Shown here piece by piece: positions 19,995 through 27,978 of a DNA stretch of 64,000 bases. The notes beneath the pieces are model-generated. The model was not told the origin of the DNA. It did no database searches and was given only the letters and a program-made list of their open reading frames with translations. Every line of letters starts with the position of its first letter. Positions within the stretch are counted from its first letter, which is position 1. Made by a program: the position numbers and the translations under genes. Where the stretch lies: positions 656,548 to 720,547 of the forward strand of contig NZ_DF967965.1 in assembly GCF_001050195.2 (NCBI RefSeq). The letters run 5' to 3'. Source of the stretch: Anaerolinea thermolimosa (GTDB lineage Bacteria > Chloroflexota > Anaerolineae > Anaerolineales > Anaerolineaceae).

Positions 19995-20372
19995 ATGCGA
20001 CACGGTGTAGCAGGTTATAAACTGGGACGAAGTGCAGGGCAGCGGAATGCACTGCGCCGCACCATGATCAACCAGTTATTCATGCACGAACGAATCAAAA
20101 CAACCCGTGCCAAGGCGCTGGCGATCCGCGGGGATGCCGAAAAATTAATTACCCTGGCGCGCAACAGCGCCAAAGGCAGTGACATTGACAAGGTCAATGC
20201 CCGCCGCCTGGCTGCCGCGCGATTGGGCAATCCTGAAATGGTGCGGAAACTTTTCGATGACATCGCCCCGCGCTATGAGAACCGCAACGGTGGATATACC
20301 CGTATGCTGAAGCTGGCGCCTCGTCTGGGCGATGCCGCCGAGATGGTTCTGCTGGAGCTGGTTGAAGGATAG
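19995..20372 (+). CDS. rplQ: 50S ribosomal protein L17
   Basis: 125 aa; RHGVAGYKLGRSAGQRNALR start and GGYTRMLKLAPRLGDAAEM end. Six nt after rpoA, closing the alpha set. Confidence 0.97.
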   Translation: MRHGVAGYKLGRSAGQRNALRRTMINQLFMHERIKTTRAKALAIRGDAEKLITLARNSAKGSDIDKVNARRLAAARLGNPEMVRKLFDDIAPRYENRNGGYTRMLKLAPRLGDAAEMVLLELVEG

Positions 20373-20406
20373 TTGGGATGAGTCGCCGGTGATGAACCGG
20401 AGTGAC

Positions 20407-21165
20407 ATGGCACGTTACAAACTGATTCTTGCTTACGACGGCACGCATTTTCGAGGATTCCAGCGACAGAAAACAGGCCGAACTGTGCAGGGAGAGCTGG
20501 AAAAAGCCCTGCGAAAGCTTGGCTGGAAGGGCACTTCCATCCTTTCGGCGGGGCGAACCGACACCGGGGTTCACGCCAGCGGTCAGGTGGCAACGGTTGA
20601 CCTGGACTGGATACACGGATGCGAGGCGCTTCATCGGGCCCTGAACGACCAGTTACCTGATGACCTGGCAGTGGTGGCGGTGGAGTCCGTCTCTGACGGT
20701 TTTCATCCTCGATTCGACGCGGTGGAGCGGAGTTACCGGTATCGCATGTATATTTCGCAACATCGCGACCCTTTACGGGAAAGGTATGCATGGCGGGTTT
20801 GGCCACCGGTGAATGTGCCTGCGATGGAAAAGGCCGCGGAGCTCGTCCGGGGAAGCCATGATTTTTCGGCATTTGGAACCTCTCCAGTAAGTGGCGGAAC
20901 CACGCTGCGGACGGTTTCGCTGGCGAAATGGACACAGATCGGTGATGAGCTGGTTTTTGAGGTGACGGCCAATGCGTTTCTGTACCACATGGTACGCAGA
21001 CTGGTGTTCACAATGGTGCTGGTCGGGCAGAACCGGTTGAGCCTGGAGGATTTCAGAGCTGGTGTACAGGATGCTCAACCTTTACCGCCCGGCCTGGCAC
21101 CGCCGCAGGGACTGGTTCTTCTGGGAGTGCATTATGCCGAAGAAAAGCAAGAAGCAGGATCGTAA
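20407..21165 (+). CDS. truA: tRNA pseudouridine(38-40) synthase TruA
   Basis: Isomerises U38-U40 in the anticodon arm. 252 aa; the catalytic Asp is D52 in GRTDTGVHA, and YHMVRRLV marks the second domain. ATG 20407 has CGGAGTG just upstream, whereas in-frame starts at 20392 and 20332 have none and the latter overlaps rplQ. The rplQ-truA-rplM-rpsI order is conserved in many bacteria. Confidence 0.95.
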   Translation: MARYKLILAYDGTHFRGFQRQKTGRTVQGELEKALRKLGWKGTSILSAGRTDTGVHASGQVATVDLDWIHGCEALHRALNDQLPDDLAVVAVESVSDGFHPRFDAVERSYRYRMYISQHRDPLRERYAWRVWPPVNVPAMEKAAELVRGSHDFSAFGTSPVSGGTTLRTVSLAKWTQIGDELVFEVTANAFLYHMVRRLVFTMVLVGQNRLSLEDFRAGVQDAQPLPPGLAPPQGLVLLGVHYAEEKQEAGS

Positions 21166-21191
21166 TTCGAGACCCTGGATAAGGTGAGAAA

Positions 21192-21623
21192 ATGGGAATG
21201 GACAAAACATACGTCCTTAAAGGAAAACAAGAATCCGGGTGGATACTGGTAGACGCGAGCAATCAGGGGCTGGGGCGCCTGGCGACGCAGATCAGCCGGT
21301 ATCTCCTGGGAAAACACAAGCCGACCTTCACGCCTGGCGTGGAAATGGGCGACTACGTGGTGGTGGTCAATGCCAGTAATTTGCGCCTGACGAATGAACG
21401 GATGCTCACGAAATTCTATTACCGCCATTCCAATTATCCTGGTGGCCTGAAGACCGTGAGCCTGCGCGATCAGATGCAAAAACACCCCGACCGGGTGATT
21501 CGCGCCGCTGTGTGGGGGATGCTCCCTCACAACAAGCTCGGTCGCCGATTGATCAAGAAACTCAAGATTTACGCCGGGAGTGAACACCCGCACGAAGCGC
21601 AGAAACCTGTCCCGGCAGCGTAA
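21192..21623 (+). CDS. rplM: 50S ribosomal protein L13
   Basis: 143 aa; DASNQGLGRLATQISRYLLG and the signature AVWGMLPHNKLGRRL. ATG 21192 or 21198 are both possible; GGTGAG precedes. Partner of rpsI. Confidence 0.96.
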   Translation: MGMDKTYVLKGKQESGWILVDASNQGLGRLATQISRYLLGKHKPTFTPGVEMGDYVVVVNASNLRLTNERMLTKFYYRHSNYPGGLKTVSLRDQMQKHPDRVIRAAVWGMLPHNKLGRRLIKKLKIYAGSEHPHEAQKPVPAA

Positions 21624-21638
21624 AGGAGCAAAAGAAAG

Positions 21639-22034
21639 ATGTCTGTCCAGTATTTCGAGGGTGTTGGAAGACGGAAAGAAGCGACGGCCCGCGTTCGCCT
21701 GATGCGAGGAAGCGGCAGGTTTATCGTCAATGAAAAAGCCGCCGAGCAGTATTTTACCCGCCTGGGAGATATTGAGGCCATCCTTGCACCGCTTGAGGCT
21801 TCAGGCCATGATCGCTCTCAGTTCGATATCACCGTCATCGTCAGGGGTGGTGGTGTGACGGGCCAGACTGACGCGGTCAAACTTGGGATGGCGCGGGCGC
21901 TGGTAAAAATGAACAATGAGCTGATTCCGGTGATGCGGAAGGGTGGTTTCCTGACGCGAGACGCCCGCGTGAAGGAACGCAAGAAACCTGGTCTGAAACG
22001 CGCTCGCAAGGCACCCACATACACCAAACGCTAA
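21639..22034 (+). CDS. rpsI: 30S ribosomal protein S9
   Basis: P-site protein whose C-terminal Lys-Arg reaches the tRNA; here the protein ends TYTKR. 131 aa; GVGRRKEATARVRLMRGSG and GGGVTGQTDAVKLGMARAL are diagnostic. Last gene of the translation block. Confidence 0.97.
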   Translation: MSVQYFEGVGRRKEATARVRLMRGSGRFIVNEKAAEQYFTRLGDIEAILAPLEASGHDRSQFDITVIVRGGGVTGQTDAVKLGMARALVKMNNELIPVMRKGGFLTRDARVKERKKPGLKRARKAPTYTKR

Positions 22035-22106
22035 AAGTTTCATTTCCGGGTGGTCTTTTCCCATGCTTTCAAGGGGAAAGGATCACTATGCGGGAATGGA
22101 TTCTAG

Positions 22107-22141
22107 AAGAGCTGCCTGCAAGATGCAGGGGCAGCTCTTTT
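22107..22141 (+). terminator. Rho-independent terminator after rpsI
   Basis: AGAGCTGCC at 22108-22116 pairs with GGCAGCTCT at 22130-22138, with an inner TGCA/TGCA pair, followed by TTT. It closes the long ribosomal block. The rest of 22035-22223 holds no ORF that I can support. Confidence 0.85.
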
Positions 22142-22223
22142 GCGTTAATGGGTAAAAGTTAGCAATAAGGGGAGGAACTACCAGCTTGTTGAGGCTCTTT
22201 GATCAAAAGAAACTGCTGGCTGA

Positions 22224-22688
22224 TCAATCGGTGAGGTGATTCAGGCGCTGCCAGGGTTTAGCTTCCGGGTCGTTCTGGCTGGCTCCACGGCGCAGGCGAT
22301 CGGCCACCCGGGTGAGGCGGTTGCGGGCTTCGGAAGCGAGTTCACCTAATACGGGGTCTTCACTGCTCCCACAGCCAAGCATTTGATCGGGATCGGCAAT
22401 ACGGACGAGGATGTGATCCTCGCCCATGGCTTCTACCGAAACATTGCAAGGGAGCATTAACCCCATGCGGGGGTCGTGTTCGAGTACACGATGAGCAATG
22501 GGAGGGTTACATGCCCCCAGAATGACATAGGGACGAAAGTCGATGTTCAACTTCTGACGCATGGTTTTTTGAACATCAATGCGGGTAACCACCCCGAACC
22601 CCTCGGCGTTCAATGCCGCTTCAACCACTTCCAGGGCCTGCTTGAATGGCATCGAAAGGGTAATTTCAAATGGATCCACAGGAATCAA
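22224..22688 (-). CDS. DUF302 family protein
   Basis: 154 aa, no signal peptide or membrane segment. The pattern of an N-terminal PFKQALEVVEAALNAEGFGV followed by RPYVILGACNPPIAHRVLE is that of DUF302 proteins, whose function is not established. The start is TTG at 22688 with AGGTCAGG close upstream; a GTG 9 nt inside is an alternative. It is divergent from the MazG gene, and its promoter is covered by an 18-bp palindrome. Family call is by recognition only. Confidence 0.75.
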   Translation of the reverse strand: MIPVDPFEITLSMPFKQALEVVEAALNAEGFGVVTRIDVQKTMRQKLNIDFRPYVILGACNPPIAHRVLEHDPRMGLMLPCNVSVEAMGEDHILVRIADPDQMLGCGSSEDPVLGELASEARNRLTRVADRLRRGASQNDPEAKPWQRLNHLTD

Positions 22689-22704
22689 CCCTGACCTTTC
22701 TTTC

Positions 22705-22713
22705 TGGTAAAAT
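22705..22713 (+). promoter_or_regulatory. Candidate extended -10 for the MazG gene
   Basis: TGGTAAAAT at 22705-22713 is an extended -10; the -35 region is poor. The predicted start near 22720 puts the 18-bp palindrome in the early leader. Confidence 0.35.
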
Positions 22714-22721
22714 CACTCTCA

Positions 22722-22750
22722 ATTGTACCGCACTCTCCTGCCGGTGTGTA
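22722..22750 (-). promoter_or_regulatory. Candidate promoter of the DUF302 gene
   Basis: On the minus strand: TACACA (22750-22745), 17-nt spacer, TACAAT (22727-22722). The -35 box is inside the palindrome at 22741-22758. Confidence 0.4.
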
Positions 22751-22758
22751 CACACCGG
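22741..22758. promoter_or_regulatory. 18-bp perfect palindrome, candidate operator
   Basis: CCGGTGTGTACACACCGG sits between two divergent genes, on the -35 box of one and in the leader of the other. Such placement is typical of a dimeric repressor site. The cognate regulator is unknown. Confidence 0.55.
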
Positions 22759-22778
22759 GTTTATGATTGAGGTGGAAT

Positions 22779-24269
22779 GTGAGTAATGACAGACCTGCCG
22801 GAATTGTCTTGATGGGGCTGGGGCCAGGCGACCCAGCATTGTTAACGCTTCAGGCATGGAAGCACCTGGAACAGACGAATGAGGTTTACCTGCGAACACG
22901 ACACCATCCAGTAGTTATGGGAATGCCGGAAGGATTGACTGTGCATTCCTTTGATGAGCTGTATGAGCGTGGGGAGTCCTTTGAGGAAGTTTATGAGTCG
23001 ATTATTCAAAAGGTGCTCGAACTGGGGCAAAGGCCGGAGGGGGTGACCTATGCTGTGCCCGGGCATCCTTTTATCGCCGAGGCTACCGCACCTGAAATTG
23101 CACGTCGTGCCAGAGCCATGGGTATTCCTGTGCGGGTGATTGAGGGGATCAGTTTTATAGAACCCGTCTGCACTGCTCTTGGGATGGATCCGTTCTCGAC
23201 CATGATCCTGACGGATGCTCTGGAGTTAGGGGGGCGCCACGTGCCTCACTTTCCGCCAGACCAGCCTGTGCTGGTTGCCCAGATTTATTCGCGGCAGGTA
23301 GCTTCAGAGGTGAAGCTTACCCTCAACGCTATCTATCCGGATGAACATCGGGTGCGCCTGGTTCACGGAGCGGGCACTCCTGCCGAACAGGTGGAGGAGC
23401 TGGCGCTTTATGAAATTGATCGCAGTGAGCATATCGGCCTTTTGACGGCTCTCTACGTTCCGCCCCTGGGTCAGAATCTCTCGCTGGAGGGATTTCAAGA
23501 GGTGGTGGCTCACCTTCGGGCGCCTGATGGATGCCCCTGGGATAAAGAACAAACCATGGAAAGCCTTGGCCCAATGCTCCTGGAAGAGACTTATGAGGTG
23601 CTGGAGGCGCTGGATGGACAGGACTTCGCCGGTGTGCGCGAAGAGTTGGGCGATGTTTTATTGCTGGTGACCATGCTGGCGCAAATTGGTTCGGAAGAAG
23701 GGCTGTTCAGCATGCCTGAAGTCATCCACGGGATTCATTCGAAGATTGTACGGCGCCACCCGCATGTGTTTGGCGATGTTCAGGTAGACGATGCCGCTGG
23801 GGTGCTGAGAAACTGGGAGAAGTTGAAAGAAGAAGAACGCCATGAAAATGGAGACCAGACCCAGAAAGGGATTCTGGATGGGATTTCGCGCGCTTTACCG
23901 GCGCTTACCCGGGCGCAGGAATTTCAAAGCCGGGCGGCTCATGTGGGGTTCGACTGGCCGCACCTGGAAGGGGTGAAGGAAAAAGTTCTGGAAGAATGGG
24001 CTGAGGTATCTGAGGCTGCGACTCCGGAGGAGAAAGAAAAGGAACTCGGCGACTTGCTTTTTGCCATCGTGAACCTGGTTCGCTGGTATCATCTGGATGC
24101 AGAGACAGTTTTACGCAAGGCTAATCAGAGGTTTTATCGGCGTTTTCGTCACATTGAACAGCGGGCGCGCGAGCAAAATCGCTCGCTGGGTGATCTTTCG
24201 ATGGAAGAAATGGAGGCATACTGGCAGGAGGCCAAGCGTCTGTATTCAACGGGCGGTGTTGATTTTTGA
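22779..24269 (+). CDS. mazG: YabN-type fusion: SAM methylase-like domain + MazG NTP pyrophosphatase
   Basis: 496 aa. Residues about 5-220 form a tetrapyrrole-methylase-like domain (LMGLGPGDPALLTLQAW; AVPGHPFIAEAT), and residues about 225-496 two MazG modules, with CPWDKEQTMESL and the metal-binding EETYEVLEAL/EELGDVLLLV and EEWAEVSEA/KELGDLLFAIVNL helices. MazG hydrolyses NTPs to NMP and PPi and protects against non-canonical nucleotides; the role of the methylase-like domain is unclear in known YabN proteins. I choose GTG 22779 with GAGGTGG upstream over a TTG at 22767 that overlaps this site. Confidence 0.9.
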   Translation: MSNDRPAGIVLMGLGPGDPALLTLQAWKHLEQTNEVYLRTRHHPVVMGMPEGLTVHSFDELYERGESFEEVYESIIQKVLELGQRPEGVTYAVPGHPFIAEATAPEIARRARAMGIPVRVIEGISFIEPVCTALGMDPFSTMILTDALELGGRHVPHFPPDQPVLVAQIYSRQVASEVKLTLNAIYPDEHRVRLVHGAGTPAEQVEELALYEIDRSEHIGLLTALYVPPLGQNLSLEGFQEVVAHLRAPDGCPWDKEQTMESLGPMLLEETYEVLEALDGQDFAGVREELGDVLLLVTMLAQIGSEEGLFSMPEVIHGIHSKIVRRHPHVFGDVQVDDAAGVLRNWEKLKEEERHENGDQTQKGILDGISRALPALTRAQEFQSRAAHVGFDWPHLEGVKEKVLEEWAEVSEAATPEEKEKELGDLLFAIVNLVRWYHLDAETVLRKANQRFYRRFRHIEQRAREQNRSLGDLSMEEMEAYWQEAKRLYSTGGVDF

Positions 24270-24283
24270 CGAACTGCATTGCG

Positions 24284-24313
24284 AAACAACCCGGTGAAAA
24301 GCCGGGTTGTTTT
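24284..24313 (+). terminator. Rho-independent terminator after mazG
   Basis: AAACAACCCGG at 24284-24294 pairs perfectly (11 bp) with CCGGGTTGTTT at 24302-24312, followed by T and an AT-rich tract. Confidence 0.9.
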
Positions 24314-24353
24314 AATTTAATTTCCAGGTTAATAAAAAATATTAAAATATCTA

Positions 24354-24381
24354 TTGACAATTATTTAGTTTATGCTATGAT
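24354..24381 (+). promoter_or_regulatory. Near-consensus promoter with extended -10
   Basis: Consensus TTGACA at 24354-24359, 16-nt spacer, TATGAT at 24376-24381 with TG at 24373-24374. It lies in an AT-rich island (24310-24400). It is among the best housekeeping promoters in the window and drives the solenoid protein gene. Confidence 0.8.
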
Positions 24382-24410
24382 AGATTAAGAATATGAAAGG
24401 AGTAAATCCA

Positions 24411-25616
24411 ATGACATCAGCGGAGATGCATTTTCCGGTTCAGGAAGGTTCGAAACTTGTTCTTCGTGTGGCAGGAGATCTTTATCTGCTGGGAGGAGAA
24501 AGCTCAGACCTGGTTGTAGAAGGGGTTGACGCGCGCCACGTTCATGTTCAGCAGGAGGGGAATGTATGCACCCTTATCACGGATACGGATTGCAGGGTGA
24601 CGGTACCCTGGAACGCAGGTGTGAGGGTAGAGCGCATTGGTGGAGATGGGATCATCGCTGGCCTGGCAGGCCCCGCTGAAGTGAGCCATGTGGGTGGCGA
24701 TCTGGCCTTGAGACAGGTTGAAAAGGCAGATATTGCCCATGTGGGTGGAGATTTGTTCCTGGCAGAGGTGGGAGAAGCGGTTGCGGTTCGCCGGGTTGGC
24801 GGCGATTTGAAGGGCGAAGTGAGCGGGAACCTCTCGGTGGAAATGGTGGGCGGTGATTGTGTGGTGTGTGTTTCGGGAGGAGTGCGGTTGCGCGGCGGTG
24901 GGGATATTGACCTTGGTCTGAAGGGTGCGTCTACCGAAGAAGTGGTGGTGAAATCGGGGGGAGATATTGTGTTGTATCTGCCGACAGATTTTTCAGGGCG
25001 GCTTGATCTCACCAGCGGCGGAAGAGATATTGTGGTGGATGTGCAAAATCAACACCGCTCGATGGAACAGGAAAACGCTATCCTCACGCTGGGAAAGGGT
25101 GAACGCCTGGTGCGCCTGAAAGCCGGTGGAGATATTCGTGTGGTGGATGAGCCCATGCCCTCTCTGGAGCTGGATGATCTTCTGGATCGGATGGAACAGG
25201 AGTGGAAAACGGCAAAACCTTCAGGTGGGGAAGACGGCTCGTGGGAGGGTTTCGCGGAGCGCATTCAGCGCCGGGCAGAAGAGGCTGCCCGGCGGGCGGA
25301 AGAGCGGGTGCGGGCCGCTATGGAGCGCATGGAACGGCGTGGCTGGCACCGCGAACACCCGGCCGGGATGTGGGGTGCCCGGGTTGAGGGCTGGGAGGGA
25401 GAGAAACGTCCTCCCGAACCTGCTCAGCCTCCTTCGCCCCATGCCCCGGTTGATGCCAGCCAGGTAGCTCCGACGACCGATGTCAGACCTGGCCAGGGAA
25501 CCTCAGGGGTCTCCAATGAAGAGCGCATGCTGGTGTTGAAAATGTTACAGGAACATAAAATAACCGTAGAAGAAGCTGAAGAGTTACTGGCAGCGCTGGA
25601 AGGTCAGATCGATTGA
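24411..25616 (+). CDS. Beta-solenoid / coiled-coil protein with C-terminal SHOCT-like helix pair
   Basis: 401 aa, no signal peptide, probably cytoplasmic. Residues 20-245 contain repeats of about 17-18 residues centred on GGD (positions near 78, 95, 112, 130, 148, 164, 184 and 240), as expected for a beta-helix of the DUF4097 kind. Residues 255-315 are a charged coiled coil rich in EEAARRAEERVRAAMERM. A Pro-rich linker (332-365) leads to NEERMLVLKMLQEHKITVEE at 369-388, like the SHOCT-like/YvlB helical domain. ATG 24411 has AAAGGAG 8 nt upstream; an ATG at 24393 contains that site and is rejected. In Firmicutes, related modules (YvlB, LiaX) belong to envelope-stress systems, but there the helical domain is N-terminal. 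Function is inferred only. Confidence 0.7.
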   Translation: MTSAEMHFPVQEGSKLVLRVAGDLYLLGGESSDLVVEGVDARHVHVQQEGNVCTLITDTDCRVTVPWNAGVRVERIGGDGIIAGLAGPAEVSHVGGDLALRQVEKADIAHVGGDLFLAEVGEAVAVRRVGGDLKGEVSGNLSVEMVGGDCVVCVSGGVRLRGGGDIDLGLKGASTEEVVVKSGGDIVLYLPTDFSGRLDLTSGGRDIVVDVQNQHRSMEQENAILTLGKGERLVRLKAGGDIRVVDEPMPSLELDDLLDRMEQEWKTAKPSGGEDGSWEGFAERIQRRAEEAARRAEERVRAAMERMERRGWHREHPAGMWGARVEGWEGEKRPPEPAQPPSPHAPVDASQVAPTTDVRPGQGTSGVSNEERMLVLKMLQEHKITVEEAEELLAALEGQID

Positions 25617-25637
25617 GCTTCAAATTGGTGCAGGGCG

Positions 25638-25674
25638 ACACCTCCTCTGTCTGAGCTGGCAGAGGAGGTGTTTT
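25638..25674 (+). terminator. Rho-independent terminator
   Basis: ACACCTCCTCTG at 25638-25649 pairs perfectly (12 bp) with CAGAGGAGGTGT at 25660-25671, followed by TTTT. It ends the solenoid gene, and its 3' arm abuts the -10 box of the next gene. Confidence 0.9.
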
Positions 25675-25675
25675 G

Positions 25676-25681
25676 TATAAT
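25676..25681 (+). promoter_or_regulatory. Candidate -10 box for a leaderless mRNA
   Basis: TATAAT ends 6 nt before the ATG at 25688, so the predicted transcript begins at or next to the start codon. No clear -35 hexamer is present; that region lies in the terminator stem. Confidence 0.5.
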
Positions 25682-25687
25682 CAAGAT

Positions 25688-26278
25688 ATGTTGAGAGGAT
25701 GGGCCAGGTTGCCAGTGGTTCTGGCATTTCTTTGTGGAATCATTCTGGGGGTAATGGGTTTCCCGCCGCAACAACAACGAGCCGAATTCCCGCTTCGGAT
25801 CGATGACGGAAGGGTAACTTTAAACCGGGTGGGGGTGCTTATGCTGCCAGCGTACGTCTGGCTGGGGGATGATGCAGACATCCGTTTTATGATTGAGCGC
25901 GGAGGGGAAGGGGATTCGTTCGAAGGATGGATTGTTTCGGCCCGGCTGGAAAACTTAAGCACACCGGAAGCCAGGGAAGAATTTCGCGAACCGTTAGTTG
26001 CGGGGCAACCGGTTTCTCTACGCTGGACAGAGGAAGTGAAAGATCGTAGCACCTGGCAGGCACGTCTTCGCCTGGAAATGATTCCGGTAGATCAAACGGG
26101 TAAACAGGGCGAGGGATACGTTCTCCTCATCCGCAGGATTCAACTGCCGGTACGTTCGTGGCTGGGTTTACCGGCAAGCTGGTGGCGGGGTGGGGCAGGG
26201 ATTGGACTGGGAATTTGCCTCATCGGGTGGATCTGGGCTGTTCGCCGTAAAGGCTCGCACCAAAGTATGTTACAATAA
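25688..26278 (+). CDS. Predicted membrane-anchored protein, unknown function
   Basis: 196 aa. One hydrophobic segment near residues 8-25 (signal anchor or signal peptide), a soluble middle part rich in beta-type sequence (DDGRVTLNRVGVLMLPAYVW), and a second hydrophobic segment near 165-185 followed by RRKGS, suggesting a short cytoplasmic tail. I do not recognise a family. The ATG at 25688 has no ribosome site but is 6 nt from a TATAAT, pointing to leaderless translation. Its last codons overlap the nuo promoter. Confidence 0.6.
   Translation: MLRGWARLPVVLAFLCGIILGVMGFPPQQQRAEFPLRIDDGRVTLNRVGVLMLPAYVWLGDDADIRFMIERGGEGDSFEGWIVSARLENLSTPEAREEFREPLVAGQPVSLRWTEEVKDRSTWQARLRLEMIPVDQTGKQGEGYVLLIRRIQLPVRSWLGLPASWWRGGAGIGLGICLIGWIWAVRRKGSHQSMLQ
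26268..26276 (+). promoter_or_regulatory. Extended -10 promoter of the nuo operon
   Basis: TGTTACAAT is an extended -10 without a good -35. The predicted start near 26283 leaves a leader of about 100 nt before nuoA. It overlaps the stop codon of the upstream gene. Confidence 0.45.
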
Positions 26279-26383
26279 CAACGATCAGACTGCTTTCAAA
26301 ATTTACCTTTTTACTGATATTACCAAGCATGATCTGGCACACTCTGCGCAATCGAGATCACATCCTGCCCTCAAGGAGTCATT

Positions 26384-26740
26384 ATGCTGAGTGAATGGTT
26401 GTATGTGGGGGTGTTTTTTCTGATCGCAATGTTCCTGCCAGCCGCCGCCATCTTCATCGCCGGTATTCTGGCCCCAAAAAAACCCAATCCCATTAAAAGT
26501 TCCACCTACGAATGCGGAATCGAGACCGTAGGCCCCGCCTGGATTCAATTCAAGGCGCAGTATTACATCTACACCCTCGTTTTCCTGGTATTCGATGTGG
26601 AAGTGGTGTTGCTCTTCCCGTGGGCGGTAGCTTATCACCAGCTACCGCTCTTCGCCGTGGTTGAGGGGGTAATTTTCATTTTGATCTTGCTGGGCGGCCT
26701 TTTGTATGCCTGGCGCAAGAGAGCCCTGGAATGGCTGTGA
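26384..26740 (+). CDS. nuoA: NADH-quinone oxidoreductase subunit A
   Basis: Three-TM subunit at the membrane-arm/quinone-site junction. 118 aa; PNPIKSSTYECGIETVG is the family loop with the conserved Cys, and VFLVFDVEVVLLFPWAV is TM2. CAAGGAG precedes the ATG. It begins a run of membrane-arm genes; nuoB, C and D, which normally follow, are absent. Ten nt before nuoH. Confidence 0.96.
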   Translation: MLSEWLYVGVFFLIAMFLPAAAIFIAGILAPKKPNPIKSSTYECGIETVGPAWIQFKAQYYIYTLVFLVFDVEVVLLFPWAVAYHQLPLFAVVEGVIFILILLGGLLYAWRKRALEWL

Positions 26741-26750
26741 GGAGGATTCG

Positions 26751-27974
26751 GTGACACCCTGGTATCAAGATCCGGTTCAGTTCATTGCTGAATGGCTGCG
26801 TGGTGTGTTGCTGGGCTGGGGGATGCCTCCCAGCGGGGTAGAACTGGTGTTGACGGTACTCGGAGCAGGCACCATTGCCCTTCTAGCCATGCTCTGGGTG
26901 GTCTTCCTGATCTGGTATGAACGAAAGCTGATCGGGCGCATCCAGGATCGCTTTGGCCCGAATCGTGTGGGCCCGTGGGGAATTTTCCAACCCATTGCGG
27001 ATATGTTGAAGATCTTCACCAAGGAATATATCACTCCTGAAGGGGTAGATCGTGTTCCCTACAATCTGGCACCTATCCTCGCGGTGGCTTCGGTGCTGCT
27101 GATCTGGGCAGTTATTCCCTTCACCATGACCGTGATGGGGGTTAATCTCAATGTGGGAATAGTGTATATCATCGCCAGCGGTGGCCTGGGTGTGCTGGGG
27201 ATTATCCTCGCGGGATGGAGTTCGAATAATAAATATGCGCTCCTTGGCGGGTTTCGCGCTGTAGCTCAACTGGTTTCTTATGAAGTACCCATGGTGGTTT
27301 CCTTGCTCATTCCGGTGATCCTGGCTGGTTCGCTGGGTGTGAACGACATCGTCATGGCCCAACGCATCCCTTACCTGTTATCAGCGCCCGTAGCGGCGTT
27401 GATTTTTTTCATCACTTCTATGGCTGAAACCGGGCGGTCTCCATTCGACCTGACCGAAGCTGAATCGGAGATCGTTGCGGGGTTTAACATTGAGTATTCC
27501 GGGCTTAAGTTCGGGATGTTCTATGTGGCCGAATTTCTCCATGCGTTTACGGTATCCCTTCTCTTTGCTACCCTGTTCCTGGGGGGGTGGCGTGGACCGC
27601 TGGCTGAACAGGTGCCTCTCCTCGGGTTTGTGTATCTGGTGGTGAAAACCTTTGTGGTGTATTTCGTTGTGATTCTCTTCCGGGGTTCTCTGCCCCGCTT
27701 CAGAATTGATCAGATGATGGATTTGAACTGGAAGCTGCTTACCCCGTTAGCGCTTGTGTCTCTGGTTGTGTCTGCACTGGTGGCCAAGCCACTTGAAGAG
27801 ATGCCGTTAGCACAGACTCTCGCATTGCTGGTGTCTAATGGAATCGTGCTTATTCTTTTTATTGAAGGGACGGGGAAAAAGGTGCAACGGAAGCGTGAGA
27901 TCGTCGGGAAACCGCGCCCTCTGGCAGTTCCTCATCCCGAAGAGCAGCAACCTGCCCAGTCCACCGGAGGGTAA
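26751..27974 (+). CDS. nuoH: NADH-quinone oxidoreductase subunit H
   Basis: Quinone-chamber membrane subunit, 407 aa, about eight TM helices. RIQDRFGPNRVGPWGIFQPIAD and the quinone-site loop AETGRSPFDLTEAESEIVAGFNIEYSG (given in parts: AETGRSPFDLTEAESE, VAGFNIEYSG) are intact. Start GTG 26751 with GGAGG at 26741-26745; earlier in-frame codons lie in nuoA. The C-terminus carries an extra soluble tail of about 35 residues with charged residues. Confidence 0.96.
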   Translation: MTPWYQDPVQFIAEWLRGVLLGWGMPPSGVELVLTVLGAGTIALLAMLWVVFLIWYERKLIGRIQDRFGPNRVGPWGIFQPIADMLKIFTKEYITPEGVDRVPYNLAPILAVASVLLIWAVIPFTMTVMGVNLNVGIVYIIASGGLGVLGIILAGWSSNNKYALLGGFRAVAQLVSYEVPMVVSLLIPVILAGSLGVNDIVMAQRIPYLLSAPVAALIFFITSMAETGRSPFDLTEAESEIVAGFNIEYSGLKFGMFYVAEFLHAFTVSLLFATLFLGGWRGPLAEQVPLLGFVYLVVKTFVVYFVVILFRGSLPRFRIDQMMDLNWKLLTPLALVSLVVSALVAKPLEEMPLAQTLALLVSNGIVLILFIEGTGKKVQRKREIVGKPRPLAVPHPEEQQPAQSTGG

Positions 27975-27978
27975 AAGA

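Noticed and set aside
21129..21170. Short Lys-rich open frame at the truA end
   Set aside because: It is the truA C-terminus region read in another frame, with no separate ribosome site.
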